Shown: positions 49,601-59,717 of the stretch, one piece after another
Layout of the letters: each line of letters begins with the position of its first letter
How positions within the stretch are numbered: the first letter of the stretch is position 1
Source: Apophysomyces variabilis
Taxonomy: Eukaryota > Mucoromycota > Mucoromycetes > Mucorales > Mucoraceae
Assembly (NCBI GenBank): GCA_002749535.1
Contig: MZZL01000387.1
Coordinates: 498,090-562,089 of the forward strand
Direction of reading: 5' to 3'
DNA: 64,000 bases
Made by a program: the position numbers and the translations under genes
Notes under the pieces: generated by a model
Databases searched by the model: none
What the model was told of the DNA's origin: nothing
What the model saw: only the letters and a program-made list of their open reading frames with translations

Positions 49601-51499
49601 TCAATGCTAGTTTTGACTGCCTAAAGGCAAATGCTTGTGAATCGGCGTTTATATGATAAGATGATACTACCTTAGGGAATGAAGAGATGATCTCTGCTAA
49701 CTTGATTTGCTGCTCCATAGGTAAAGGCTTACTTGCATCCAATAAGCATTGCGCTGTGTAATTCTCTGTGCTGTTAGTGGAAATGATATCGAAATATTGC
49801 AACCTTACCGATGAGGTTGATCAGCTGAAACTATGTCGGTGTTGCAGAACGTCAGTGTGTAATAAAAAGTCATTCTTCTGTAGATGCCCGGTACCTGAAG
49901 CTTCTCCTCGAAGTATTTAAGTTGTAATTCTGCAGTACAAGAAATGATCCAACTAACTGCCCTTTGCATATTGTCTTGGTTCATCAGGGAGAACCCGACA
50001 AATATAAATAAACGCGAGAGAAACTTCATCAAAACACCTTGTGCGTAAGAGATGGCAGAAAACTTGCCCACACTTATGCTTTGCAAGCATTTACCTGAAT
50101 GGAGCTGCCGTCGTCGGTTTCTGCATGCTCTATACGCGTAGTTTGCAATGGCTATCTGCAAAAAATTGAACCTACCAATTGCTTTTCTGAAATAGGTCGA
50201 AACATTTTCCCAATTGGAAAGTCTTGCTTCCTAGACCGCATTATTATAAGGTTAAGCGTCACTTAGGAAAAAAACAAAGACTGTGTTACCAGTTCTGCTT
50301 TGAACATGAAAAGGTTCAACCTGGTGGAACTGCAAAGTCCTTTATCAACGGTGCTGCCGGAAAGCATATGCATTTTCTTGTCGAACTGACAATATCTATG
50401 ACATTTATCCTTTCATCTTCTCGTTTGTTAAGCAACCAAACCTGAATTGCATCGTTAAATGCGCTTTCTGCCTTTTTATACTCTTTGCAAGCTAAGAAAG
50501 ATAAGTTCTAGGCGGTTACTTCATGCGCTTCGATAAGCAGCTTACATATCCAAGCCTTTCCGACTTTCGTAGCTAAATCTGTCAGTTGCAGCAAGACTAT
50601 CATGACAATTAAAAAAAAATAGATGAGGTATGATGTCTTTTTATGATGCGAAAGCGGACCTGTCTTATCAGCACTTTGAGTGGATGACATGATGCCACGT
50701 TTAAGCATCTTGTAGCCTATTTCACGCACTAGGGAAGAAAGAGGAAGCCTTTAGGAAAAAGAAATTGATTACATTGGTGGATATCTGCTCACAAATAGCA
50801 ATGATTTCATTCACGCTAGGTGACTTTTCGGATTGGACGCTCAACTTTACTGCATGATTCCATAGAGTCGTGCCTGTCTTCACTTTCATTTTCATTTCTT
50901 TGCAGACAGTGTTGTAACCTACCATTGCGCTCAAATTCGGAATATTCTGTGTGATAGTTACACGCAGATGCTTCCGGTAGAAGATCTGTTTTAAGGGAAA
51001 CTCGGCGTATTAACGGAAGAACATAACATGGTTCACAGGAGTCAAGTAGGGCTATGGCTTCTTTGACGAGGGCTGCAGTTTCATCATATTCATATCAGTC
51101 GATCGGTCCATTGAAGTTTTGCCGTTGTCCATGTAAAGTCCACACTTACTGTTTATTTCTGTAACAATGTTTGGGTTCATGGCATATATAAGTAGGAGAC
51201 AAGAGATATATGCTTTTGCGAACGAGGAAGGAAAGATCCTGCTGATCTTGGCAGAATGTGACTTCCCAATTTAAACATGGCGTACTCCAATGGATAGACA
51301 AAGATCTATAGTGCATGGCAAGTAAAAGAAGGAGGCTAACGTTTTGGTCAACGCGCAGGTCTCTCTCTTCGTAAGAAAAGAAACGTGACAGGTGGCATGG
51401 ATAGTATTCATACCTCTTTAACTGATCACGTTTGGCACAACAGATTACGGCCAAGCTGACAGGGCTCCGCTCGATGCATTTACTGTAATTAATCAGCAA
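46684..51499 (-). CDS. ZIP4/SPO22-like meiotic TPR protein (many exons, approximate limits)
   Basis: ZIP4/SPO22 (animal TEX11, plant ZIP4) is a TPR-type protein of the synapsis and crossover machinery. Many short minus-strand exons are interrupted by introns of about 50 nt. Recognised blocks in order: ETAALVKEAIALLD (51080-51010), TTLWNHAVKLSVQSE (about 50860), REIGYKMLKRG (about 50720), and NYAYRACRNRR with AVSWIISCTAELQ (50150-49930). Then SLDSLANGIDLLIQRR (about 49260), KIAFCHMENGNIDAAFTCLKER (about 48670), QFKDGITTLESEYGNALNLL (about 47480) and ILEMLQQRDAFNDGSRYAKW (about 47030). A terminal NELYYLIVIAWNEGV (about 46780) is the characteristic family block with Trp-Asn. The exact exon list and start were not fixed; the stop is proposed at 46684-46686 and leaves a shorter C-terminus than usual. 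Identification rests on the block order. Confidence 0.65.
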
Positions 51500-51721
51500 C
51501 GGCTATGAATAGAGAACAAATTTATACCATTAATTATTTTAATATTTATCTCTATCTTTGCCTTGACTCTTTCTTATTGCTCACCTCGCCATGATAGATC
51601 CAGACGCAAAGCCACTTTTAAAGCGGCGCGTAAACGGACACGACAATCAGAATGTGACTATGTCTTTCAAGAGATTTCTTCGCTTTGCCATTACCCTGGA
51701 CTTTTTTTCAGCTTCCCAGTC

Positions 51722-52165
51722 ATGTCGAAGAAACAGCAAGCAGCCGAGGTTATAGTTCGTCTCCTGGTTGGTGCCGGAAAGGCATCACCATCACCCCCTG
51801 TCGGCCCTGCACTGGGTGCTCGTGGTGTTAAATCCATGGATTTCTGTAAGCAATTCAACGACAAGACCAAGCATATTGCCACCGACACGCCCCTGCCGAC
51901 GGTGATCACCATCAAGCCCGATCGCACCTTTACATTTGCTGTGAAATCCCCTCCGACCACTTTTCTTTTGAAGCGGGCTGCAGGCATTGACAAAGGTGCT
52001 AGCAAACCTGGCACAGAGATCGTCGGCAAAGTCACCTTGAAACACGTCTATGAAATCGCAAAGTTGAAACAGAAGGACGCCAACTTGGCACATTTGCCCC
52101 TTGAGAGTATTTGTGGAAGCATCATTGGTGTTGCCAAAAGCGTTGGTATTGAAGTCGTCCATTAA
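51722..52165 (+). CDS. mitochondrial ribosomal protein uL11m
   Basis: Large-subunit mitochondrial ribosomal protein of the L11 family (yeast Mrpl19). One exon, 147 aa, starting [19 protein letters not shown]. Family blocks: [47 protein letters not shown] and [16 protein letters not shown]. The end [18 protein letters not shown] matches the rRNA-binding C-domain. The frame stays open upstream to 51563, but the ATG at 51722 fits the family N-terminus. The GAARGV variant residue pattern (bacteria: GxxGxN) is normal for fungal uL11m. An AATAAA lies about 208 nt past the stop. Confidence 0.93.
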   Translation: MSKKQQAAEVIVRLLVGAGKASPSPPVGPALGARGVKSMDFCKQFNDKTKHIATDTPLPTVITIKPDRTFTFAVKSPPTTFLLKRAAGIDKGASKPGTEIVGKVTLKHVYEIAKLKQKDANLAHLPLESICGSIIGVAKSVGIEVVH

Positions 52166-52372
52166 GAACCATAAGAACAACCTGGGTCGATTTGGAGAAT
52201 TGCAAATGTCAGAGACGAGAGGAAGAAAGAAAAAAAAAAGGAGTACCATCATAGACGCAACGTACATGTACACTGTCTTCTTTCGAAAACAAATTACACG
52301 CTTCATATACATATGTAATTTTATCATGAAGAAATCAAAATAACACTGGAAAGGTTTTGTATAATAAAATTG

Positions 52373-52378
52373 CTGCTT
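52373..52378 (+). terminator. AATAAA polyadenylation signal, uL11m gene
   Basis: A perfect AATAAA about 208 nt after the uL11m stop codon. It is the only clear match in this 3' region. Use is inferred. Confidence 0.35.
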
Positions 52379-52908
52379 AGAACGAGCACAGTTTACATAG
52401 GTGACTATGTATCTTGTGGACATTGTCTGCATTGCACTGATCGACGGGAGAATGAATGTACAGGTTTTTGCAAGGTAAATCGCGTTAGTTAAAAAGGTAC
52501 CTTATGCGCTAGCGAATAGATGACATCGCTCTGACAATATTGGATTTTTCGCAGACATAGTGCCGTAACAGAAAGCTCAACCTACGCTCGTACTGTGCAT
52601 AGTACAGATCCTTCCAAAAGTCTAAGGCAGAAATAAGTAAAATAACATGGTCTTACTACTTTATGACAATGTCCATTCGGAAATCAATCGAATGGGATAG
52701 AATGAAAAGAACCGATAGCCTACGATCCTTACTTTAGTCTTGCAATTTGCATTGGCCGAGAAAGATGTTCTGTGTCAGTTAGGAACCATGCATAAACTAG
52801 CTGATGATGACCTACCATAGTAGTGAAAACATATGTGTTTTTTACTGAAGGCCGTAGGCCAACCGCTTAACATCATTATCCGAGAATAGTGGATCCTGAG
52901 ATTGCCCC

Positions 52909-52935
52909 TTCTCCCCCCCTCCCTCCCTCCCTCCC
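52909..52935. repeat. (CTCC)n microsatellite
   Basis: A run of about six ccct/ctcc units forms a pyrimidine-only tract, surrounded by further pyrimidine-rich sequence to about 52975. Confidence 0.75.
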
Positions 52936-53238
52936 TTCTTTCCTCTGTTTCTTCACTCGCTCTCTCCTTCAGATGATACATTTATTCGTTTAGCACCATA
53001 TGATTTTTATTTCCTTTTTCTTTCTCAACTAAATAAGTGGTGGGATGCCCTTGTGGGGGTTAAGCAAGAGACATCAAAATTAGACTTCCATTCACTAATT
53101 ACGAATGTATATTTTATGCTGCTCTAACCGTGTTTGCGTCCACCGGAGAATCAAGTTAATTGTAAATGAAATATGCTTTTCGGCATAACTTATTTATTAA
53201 TAACGTATGCTTGATTTAGTTTTAGTTTTCGCATGGAC

Positions 53239-53270
53239 GCGAAATTTATGTCAGAGTAGCATAAATTCGC
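53239..53270. other. imperfect hairpin (inverted repeat)
   Basis: gcgaaatttatg and cataaattcgc are inverted copies (one base missing in the right arm), separated by a 9-nt loop. This could be a structured RNA end or part of a small decayed inverted-repeat element. Confidence 0.45.
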
Positions 53271-53639
53271 ATTCAATAGACCGTATGTCATGGAGCGTAT
53301 ACACACGTTCTTGCATTGGAAATTCTGAATCGTGCGTTGCCTAAGACTTCATTGCATTGTTAATAAGCCGTATCCTTATTGGACATCGAGGAAAAGGGGT
53401 TGCTTGACTTATTTCAGTATAAGAAACTTGTGTTTATCGCCCTGAATATCTGACACTTGAAAAGAACGGAAGCTGTAAGCAGTCCATCGGCCCCATCCCA
53501 TGATTATGACAGACGTGGACCCAATTGCGTTGTAAGGCAATTGTGTATTCGGACTCCGTCCGGACTGAGAATCCATGGTAGGAAAAAGATTCTTGCTCAT
53601 GTCTCTTACTTCTGCCTTGCTCCATCCCTTATCATTAGC

Positions 53640-55472
53640 ATGCTGCTGCGTTCTTTACGGGTCCTTCCGAATTACGCACAGACAAGATGGTTTTCCAACA
53701 GTATGACAAGGTCATTTCAACCTTATTATCTTACGAAGGCACAAGACGGTAAATGACCTAGACTTATAGCTTTCAGGCGCAAAGACAAACAAAAAAACGA
53801 AAAAAAAGAAAGACAAACGATGAGTTTCTCCTCTATTTACTGAACTTTTGTTTTGCTTTTACTCTACGATGGCAGGTAGTCTGTTGCGGCTGAATCTCAC
53901 CAAATCGAAAGAGCTTGTGGGTATGTTGGCCAAACTTTCTTTTAGACTTTTTTTTTCCCAGCTATGCTTTTTCTGGGGAAAGATTCGTGTCGCCATACCC
54001 CATTTGGATGAACGTTGAAAATCGCTGACAGGTATCACGAGCTCGCGGGGGACACGGGCTCAGAACGAGGACAACTACAGCTCGGTGACGCTGGAGATTC
54101 CCGCCGGTACCCGTGCACGAGCGATGAAACGAGAAGCCAATCGAGCGTATTTCGGTATTTTTGATGGGTAAATATAGTACTAATCGCCAAGCCATACATA
54201 ATGGGCATCTGTTCTGACATGACTCGTATAGACACGGAGGACCGGTAGTATCTGAATGGTACATAGACGAGCATCCTATTGGGAAATAGAGTAGTGAAAT
54301 TGACGGGATCTCCATCGTTTCAGGCTTGCCAATAATTTACATCAACGTGTTGAATCGATGACGCTGGACGATTTTCCTCGAATTCTTTCTAAATTACGTT
54401 CATACGGTGGTTATTTTCGACGATTCAAAATTCCTCGTGTACTGGCAGACTCGGTAGACGAACGAGGACAATGTCTCGAGCATATTTCAAGCAGCGATCT
54501 GTCATTAGAACAGCGATTGATGCTTGGTTTTCTGGATGCTGATACAGAATGTCTTCAGCACTTGCGGAGTGAAGCTGCCAATGTACATGAAGCCCACGAA
54601 GGTTCTACAGGCAGTGTCGCTATTATTGAGCCACAGGATGATAAACCATTCTGGGAGAGTGAACATTACGACATCGTTATTGGCCACGTTGGCGATACCA
54701 GGTATTTGAATCTGTGTGAGGAAAAAGAGGAAAACAAACAGTAATAACAGTACGAAAATGGTATTGGCAGAATTTTACTCTGCGATGCATCTACTGGCGA
54801 AGTGGTCAGTCTAACTACGGGCGACCATCACCCTGGTAATGCATCGGAGCAAGAAAGATTACGGAAGTATGCCGGATTTATCACAACAGATTCATGGGGT
54901 GATGATCGAATATTAGGCATGCTCGCTACAAGTCGGGCATTTGGAGATGCCAAGCTGAAGAAATATGGTGTTTCAGCCGAGCCTGATGTTGTGAGGTATA
55001 CAATCGATAAAGCAAATCCAGCAGCGTTTATGGTAATTTGAACATATGTGTTTCGGACTTGCGTTCCTAAGAAGATCGTTGGATTATTCATCATTTAGGT
55101 ATTAGTCACAGATGGTGTCTCTTCAGCTTTGTCAGATCAAGAAGTGATAGATTTGGTAAGATTCATCAAGAGAGGTGTTTCGGCAAATGGGCAGCCTTTT
55201 TCATCATCTATCCATAGGTGAAATTATATAATAGTCCTAATACATCAACGATGAAGATTATAGAAGTAGCGGACCAACTCGGAAGCGAGGATAATATTAC
55301 AGCAATGGTAAAAGAAGTTGTATTGTTGGTGTCACACAGATCGGGCTTACTAAATTTTCACTTACAGGTGGTTCGACTAAAGAGCTGGGGCACCCGGATG
55401 CATGACCTTACCAAGGACCTTCGTGAATATAGATTAGATAACTCCACCATGAGTCGTCGACAATCATGGTGA
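53640..55472 (+). CDS. PP2C-family protein phosphatase, probably mitochondrial (Ptc6-like)
   Basis: Metal-dependent Ser/Thr phosphatase. Nine exons: 53640-53748, 53876-53920, 54032-54167, 54232-54258, 54324-54701, 54771-55032, 55099-55155, 55218-55307 and 55368-55472, giving 402 aa. The N-terminus MLLRSLRVLPNYAQTRWFS is Arg-rich and free of acidic residues, as in a mitochondrial presequence. PP2C motifs: TRAQNEDNYSS (motif 1 Asp), YFGIFDGHGGPVVSEW (metal Asp and Gly across a 27-nt exon), IVIGHVGDTRILLCD, LATSRAFGDAKLKKYG, LVTDGVSSALSDQEV and LGSEDNITAMVVRLKSW. All key Asp residues are present. Assignment to the Ptc6 branch is by presequence and overall layout. The 27-nt exon 4 is unusually small. 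Confidence 0.9.
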
Positions 55473-55504
55473 TATGGATATCACAAGAAAAAAAGAAAGA
55501 GAAA

Positions 55505-55510
55505 AATAAA
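55505..55510 (+). terminator. AATAAA polyadenylation signal of the PP2C gene
   Basis: Perfect AATAAA 33 nt after the PP2C stop codon, well placed for 3' processing and upstream of the tandem repeat. Confidence 0.45.
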
Positions 55511-55614
55511 AGACTTTGTAGAATACAGGTAGATAATACTGCTTATGATGCTGTCACAGAAGATAATTTCGTTTACGGTATTTGAAATCACAGCGTTCTT
55601 CCGTTTTTATTACG

Positions 55615-56040
55615 GCTCTTCTTTTTTTCTTTCATACTCCAAAAAGCTTGTAGGGCACTTTGCAAAAAAAAAAAAAAAAGAGGTTCATTTGCTCCTTTCA
55701 AAGTCTATTTTCCCTTTCCCTTTTCTCTTCTTTTTTTCTTTCATACTCCAAAAAGCTTGTAGGGCACTTTGCAAAAAAAAAAAAAAGAGGTTCATTTGCT
55801 CCTTTCAAAGTCTATTTTCCCTTTCCCTTTTCTCTTCTTTTTTTCTTTCATACTCCAAAAAGCTTGTAGGGCACTTTGCAAAAAAAAAAAAAAGAGGTTC
55901 ATTTGCTCCTTTCAAAGTCTATTTTCCCTTTCCCTTTTCTCTTCTTTTTTTCTTTCATACTCCAAAAAGCTTGTAGGGCACTTTGCAAAAAAAAAAAAAA
56001 GAAGTTCATTTGCTCCTTTCAAAGTCTATTTTCCCTTTCC
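55615..56040. repeat. 107-bp tandem repeat, about four copies
   Basis: The marker agcttgtagggcac occurs at 55645, 55754, 55861 and 55968, spacing 109, 107 and 107. Each unit contains ttctttcatactccaaaa, the marker, an A13-A16 run, aggttcatttgctcc and ttcaaagtctattttccc. The two-base difference in the first period comes from the longer A run. The open frames across it are repeat artefacts. It ends about 95 bp before the next coding start. Confidence 0.93.
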
Positions 56041-56134
56041 CCTTTCTCTTCTTCTTTTCCCCTCTCTTTTCACTTTTTGCCTTTGTTTATTATTACATAT
56101 ACCTTTGTTTCTTTCAGATACCTGACATTGGCTG

Positions 56135-57316
56135 ATGATGGCATCTGAAACACACTACCCGGATTCCCTATTTGAAGACGATGCTTTTGCTGCTAGCCAA
56201 TCTTTGGAAGAAGAACTACTCGGCAAAGGTTATCGTACAGAAACACCCCTGGTGTCATCACTTGCGGCTGAACTCCAATCCGCCACCCATGGTCCATCAC
56301 CACCCACTAGCAAATTAGCTGCATTAGCTGTTGATCGTCAAGCGAGCGATGGCTCTCAGATGGAGCTCCAGAAACTACTCGTGGGCGATCCCATTGCCAA
56401 AATAGATCTAGACACAGACCTCAACGTGGGCAAGTTTCCTCGAGGCGTACCTTTTTCTGTTGTCGACGAACCCTTCCCGGACCAGACAAGCCCTGTACTT
56501 TCCCCCCTTCAATGGTCGTCTACATCCACCAGTCTTTATGGTCGCAGCCGACGAAGCTCATTTTCTTCAACCTGGTCCTCTTTGGACGCGGAAGATGACG
56601 ACCCATTTGAAAAACTGAAACGACAATTAGAAGACCTGAATTCAGCTGTGTGGGAAACCAAGACATTGCACAAACGTATGTTCAACACTCTTTTAGCAGA
56701 TGATGTTCTTCATTGGCCCTCTACCTCCTCCAAAAACAAAGTCGCCGCCAACTTTGCCCCTCCGTTAGAGCTTGTCATTACCTCGGTCATCAGTCTTGTG
56801 GAAGGCAAGTCGCGCGACCGCGAGCGGCAGATAAGCTATCTCCGCAATGTGGACAGTTCGATAAGAAAAGAAAGTGCATGGATGTCAGTGGAAGAACTTA
56901 GAGAATTAGAAGGATTAATTGCGTCCATGAAATCAACTTTGTACGATCAGTCCTATATGTATCAGAATCCTTTACCGGCATTACGAACGCTCAACATGGA
57001 AACATCCGCAGTGACCGACTCCTTGGAAGAACTCAAGGAGTTGATGTATGTCAACAAACATCAAGTACAGGAAATCAACTCAAGGCTTCGATCGATTGCC
57101 AGAACAGTGCATGAAGTCCGTAAAGATATCAGGCGGTTAAACAAGCTTTTGGAGGAGAAGGACGACGAAGACGCGGTTATCCTGGAGAAGGGTGAAGTGC
57201 AGACACGCGTCAAGGAGATTATGTGGGGATTAGATGATTTGGATGAGTCAAGCACGAAGAAGATTCAACAGATGCAGTTGTTTTGGGAAGAACAAAACTT
57301 GAACCCTGTATCTTAG
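56135..57316 (+). CDS. coiled-coil protein of unknown function, 393 aa
   Basis: Single exon with two consecutive ATG codons (56135 and 56138). The N-terminal third is Ser/Pro-rich and acidic (DSLFEDDAFAASQSLEEELL). A Ser-rich stretch SRRSSFSSTWSSLDAEDDD follows. From about residue 155 on it is helical: FEKLKRQLEDLNSAVWETK, PLELVITSVISLVEGKSRDR, DSLEELKELMYVNKHQVQEI and IRRLNKLLEEKDDEDAVI have heptad spacing of hydrophobic residues. No signal peptide or membrane segment. The layout suits a structural or adaptor protein, but I do not recognise the family. The 107-bp tandem repeat lies directly in its promoter or leader. Confidence 0.75.
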   Translation: MMASETHYPDSLFEDDAFAASQSLEEELLGKGYRTETPLVSSLAAELQSATHGPSPPTSKLAALAVDRQASDGSQMELQKLLVGDPIAKIDLDTDLNVGKFPRGVPFSVVDEPFPDQTSPVLSPLQWSSTSTSLYGRSRRSSFSSTWSSLDAEDDDPFEKLKRQLEDLNSAVWETKTLHKRMFNTLLADDVLHWPSTSSKNKVAANFAPPLELVITSVISLVEGKSRDRERQISYLRNVDSSIRKESAWMSVEELRELEGLIASMKSTLYDQSYMYQNPLPALRTLNMETSAVTDSLEELKELMYVNKHQVQEINSRLRSIARTVHEVRKDIRRLNKLLEEKDDEDAVILEKGEVQTRVKEIMWGLDDLDESSTKKIQQMQLFWEEQNLNPVS

Positions 57317-58144
57317 AGAAAAAAAAAGAAACTAACAACAACAAGAGCAACAATAACAACAAGAGCAATAACAACAACATACATCATCTATTTACGAACG
57401 CCGGCGCCTTTTTTTTTCCTTTTCTTCCGCTTTTCATTCCCCTGTATCTCTCTCCTTCTAACAAAATAGCCCTTCTTTTCCCTTCCATCCCTCTTACTCC
57501 CTCTTTGATATCCTGGCTGTAAAAAAAAAAAGAGAAACAATGGATCTCGATTTCTCTTCTAACTTTGTTACCATAACAAACCATTATCCCCCTCAAGTCA
57601 ATTCCCGTCTTCCCTTCTTTTTTTTTCCTTTCGTTTTGGATTTTTTTCTCCTTCGTACATCCTTTGTAACTGCCGTCCTTTTTTTCCGTCAGCTCGCCTT
57701 GTGATAGTAAAAGAAATTAGTTCATGCATATGGCTTTTTTTATACTTCGTCTTTCGCTCTTGTCACCCCTTGCATCACCCAATATGATACATGTGAACTA
57801 GTGGATGATGGTCTTGTAAAAAAAGAAAATGGGATAAGCGCAGATTAAACGGAATAAGTCCCGTAAGAAGGGTTTCCCAAAGGAAAAATAGGCATAGAAA
57901 GCTTATGGGAAATGGCAAAAGATGTTAATGTTTTTAGACGATAGTAACCCTTGGTTTATCGAATGGTTTTCCACTGTTTCCATGAAAGAAAGATTTGCTT
58001 TTTTTATATTGTTCAAAATGCGAGATGCAGAGTAAGGAGTGTTTGTAACAGCCAAGTGGCTGATATTCGTTGTGTGTGTGTGAGAGAGAGAGGAGGCGTA
58101 AAGGGAAAAAAAAGGGGGGATGCAGTATATATGTGTGAGTTACG
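57317..58144. other. convergent intergenic region with simple repeats
   Basis: Begins with an AAC/AGC-type microsatellite (about 57330-57380), then pyrimidine-rich sequence. A GT/GA microsatellite (about 58072-58095) lies near the stop of the kinase-like gene. No gene seen. Confidence 0.5.
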
Positions 58145-59717
58145 TCAGACCGTTAATTCGGACGTATTGGATAGAAGAACGTCTGACCATACAGTAGAGA
58201 ATGGTAAATGTGTAAACGGCAATGAAATAAAGGATTCTGTTTTAGGTAGGTTGGACAATGTATAGAGACGTGTTGTTGAGCCAGAGATCGGATGTTTAAG
58301 TTTGGCAAAGGTACGTTGATGGTTAGCAATCTCAGCTCGTCGTGCAACGATGTATTCCGTCACGCGCTGATCGAGGGGAACTGAATAGCTCAAGTTTTCA
58401 TGGATTGGTTGAAGTGCTTGATATATTTCGACTGCATCTGGCCTATTTTCAGGTCGAGGTTCGAGGCAAGCCACGAAAAGGGTTTGATACCAGAGAGGAA
58501 GTCCAGGAACAGGTTCAATGCGGTAGACATGCTCCGTTCCGTCTTCCTTACTCCCCTTGTTTCCTTCAAGCAAAATGTCCGGTGGCGGAAAGACAACCTT
58601 ACTGACCAGTTGCCAAACGATGACGCCGAGACTATAGATGTCCGATTTTTCTGTGTAGATTCCCTGCCTTAATTCAGGTGCGACATAAGGTAATCTGCCG
58701 TACACAGCTTTCGTCATGGATGTGACAGAGGAAGACTCCTGTGATGGCGTGGCAAAACGATAGTCTACCAAGAAGTAGTCGCTATCCGTGCATACAATGT
58801 TGCGTGGATGAACGTTCCGATGACAGACCCCCACTTTATGCAAGTCCGCCAAGTTAGCTGCCAAACGCATAATGGTGCCAGTGATTGTCTTCAGATCAAG
58901 ATCGCCCAGTGGCAGCTGCTCCATGTGATCCTCCAGATTCCCGTCGTTACTCAGTTTCATCACCATCATGAGATCACCTGTGCTCTCACATACTGTCAGT
59001 CCTTGGAATAAAAGCGGAAGAAATGCCCTGGATTGCACGGCAATCTATTCCGTTATCTTTGGATTAGTTTGACCAGAAAAGACAAACCGAAAGGATATCT
59101 TACCTCGTTGAGCAATTTGTCATCCACGATTTTCAATGCCATGCGCGCTGATTGAGGTTCATAAGGCAATGAAAGAACCACAGCATAGACGGCTGAAAAT
59201 CCACCAGCCCCGATGAACTGCATATTGGAAAACCAAGACCATGGAAAATATTGCATAAAGCCGTCCAACCCGTCCAGAAAAAGCTGTTGTACTGCTTTGC
59301 GCGCACGAGGATGAGTGGCGGCAATTACTTTTTCCCGTCCATATCTCTCAGCGAGGACTTGATAAGAAAGCTGGCGTTTCCACAAGGAAGACCAATGCTA
59401 TGAATGGCAAAACACACAACGCATGAGAAGAGCCTGGTTGACAGATCCGAGAAGAATTCTTATTTCTTTATGACATACATACTCACCCACACATGATCAA
59501 ACATGATGTTCGGATCGCTGTTGTAGATTTCACAGACTTCTTGGTATAGTTCTGCGAGGCGATCACTAAAAGGTAGTAGAAATGCTTCAGGGTTGGTTGG
59601 CAGCAGGGCATCAAGACCGAATTGATATGGATACAATTCGATGAGCCTGCTCACCGCTTGCCTGGTCTGAAGCATCAATGTTTGATTATACAGAACGGCC
59701 AACTGCTTATCGTCCAT
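58145..59717 (-). CDS. kinase-fold protein lacking the catalytic HRD aspartate (possible pseudokinase)
   Basis: Exons 59487-59717, 59104-59397 and 58145-59044 give 474 aa, all in phase 0. The N-terminal ~100 residues are helical (LYNQTLMLQTRQAVSRLIEL). The kinase-like part has a G-loop IGAGGFSAVYAVV and lysine in MALKIVDDK. The catalytic loop reads VCHRNVHPRNIV, so the usual catalytic Asp is Asn and the usual Lys is Pro-adjacent His/Pro. The DFG position reads LVDYRFA, keeping the Asp. LPYVAPELRQGIYTEKSDIYSLGVIVWQL matches APE to subdomain IX. RPENRPDAVEIYQAL matches subdomain XI. The C-terminus ends LLSNTSELTV. Related kinases in Mucoromycota and Glomeromycotina normally keep HRD. It is therefore probably catalytically weak or inactive, but folded and conserved. 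Confidence 0.8.

Larger units (their letters stand above)
52379..53639. other. 1.3-kb intergenic region
   Basis: Contains a CTCC microsatellite (52909-52935) and an imperfect hairpin (53239-53270). No supported gene. Frames on both strands near 53409-53625 are short, overlap each other antisense and have no domain. Confidence 0.45.

Noticed and set aside
51791..52432. 213-codon minus-strand frame opposite uL11m
   Set aside because: Antisense shadow of a conserved ribosomal protein gene; no domain.
55545..56148. Overlapping plus-strand frames with repeated FSLSLFSSFFLS segments
   Set aside because: Translation artefacts of the 107-bp tandem repeat.
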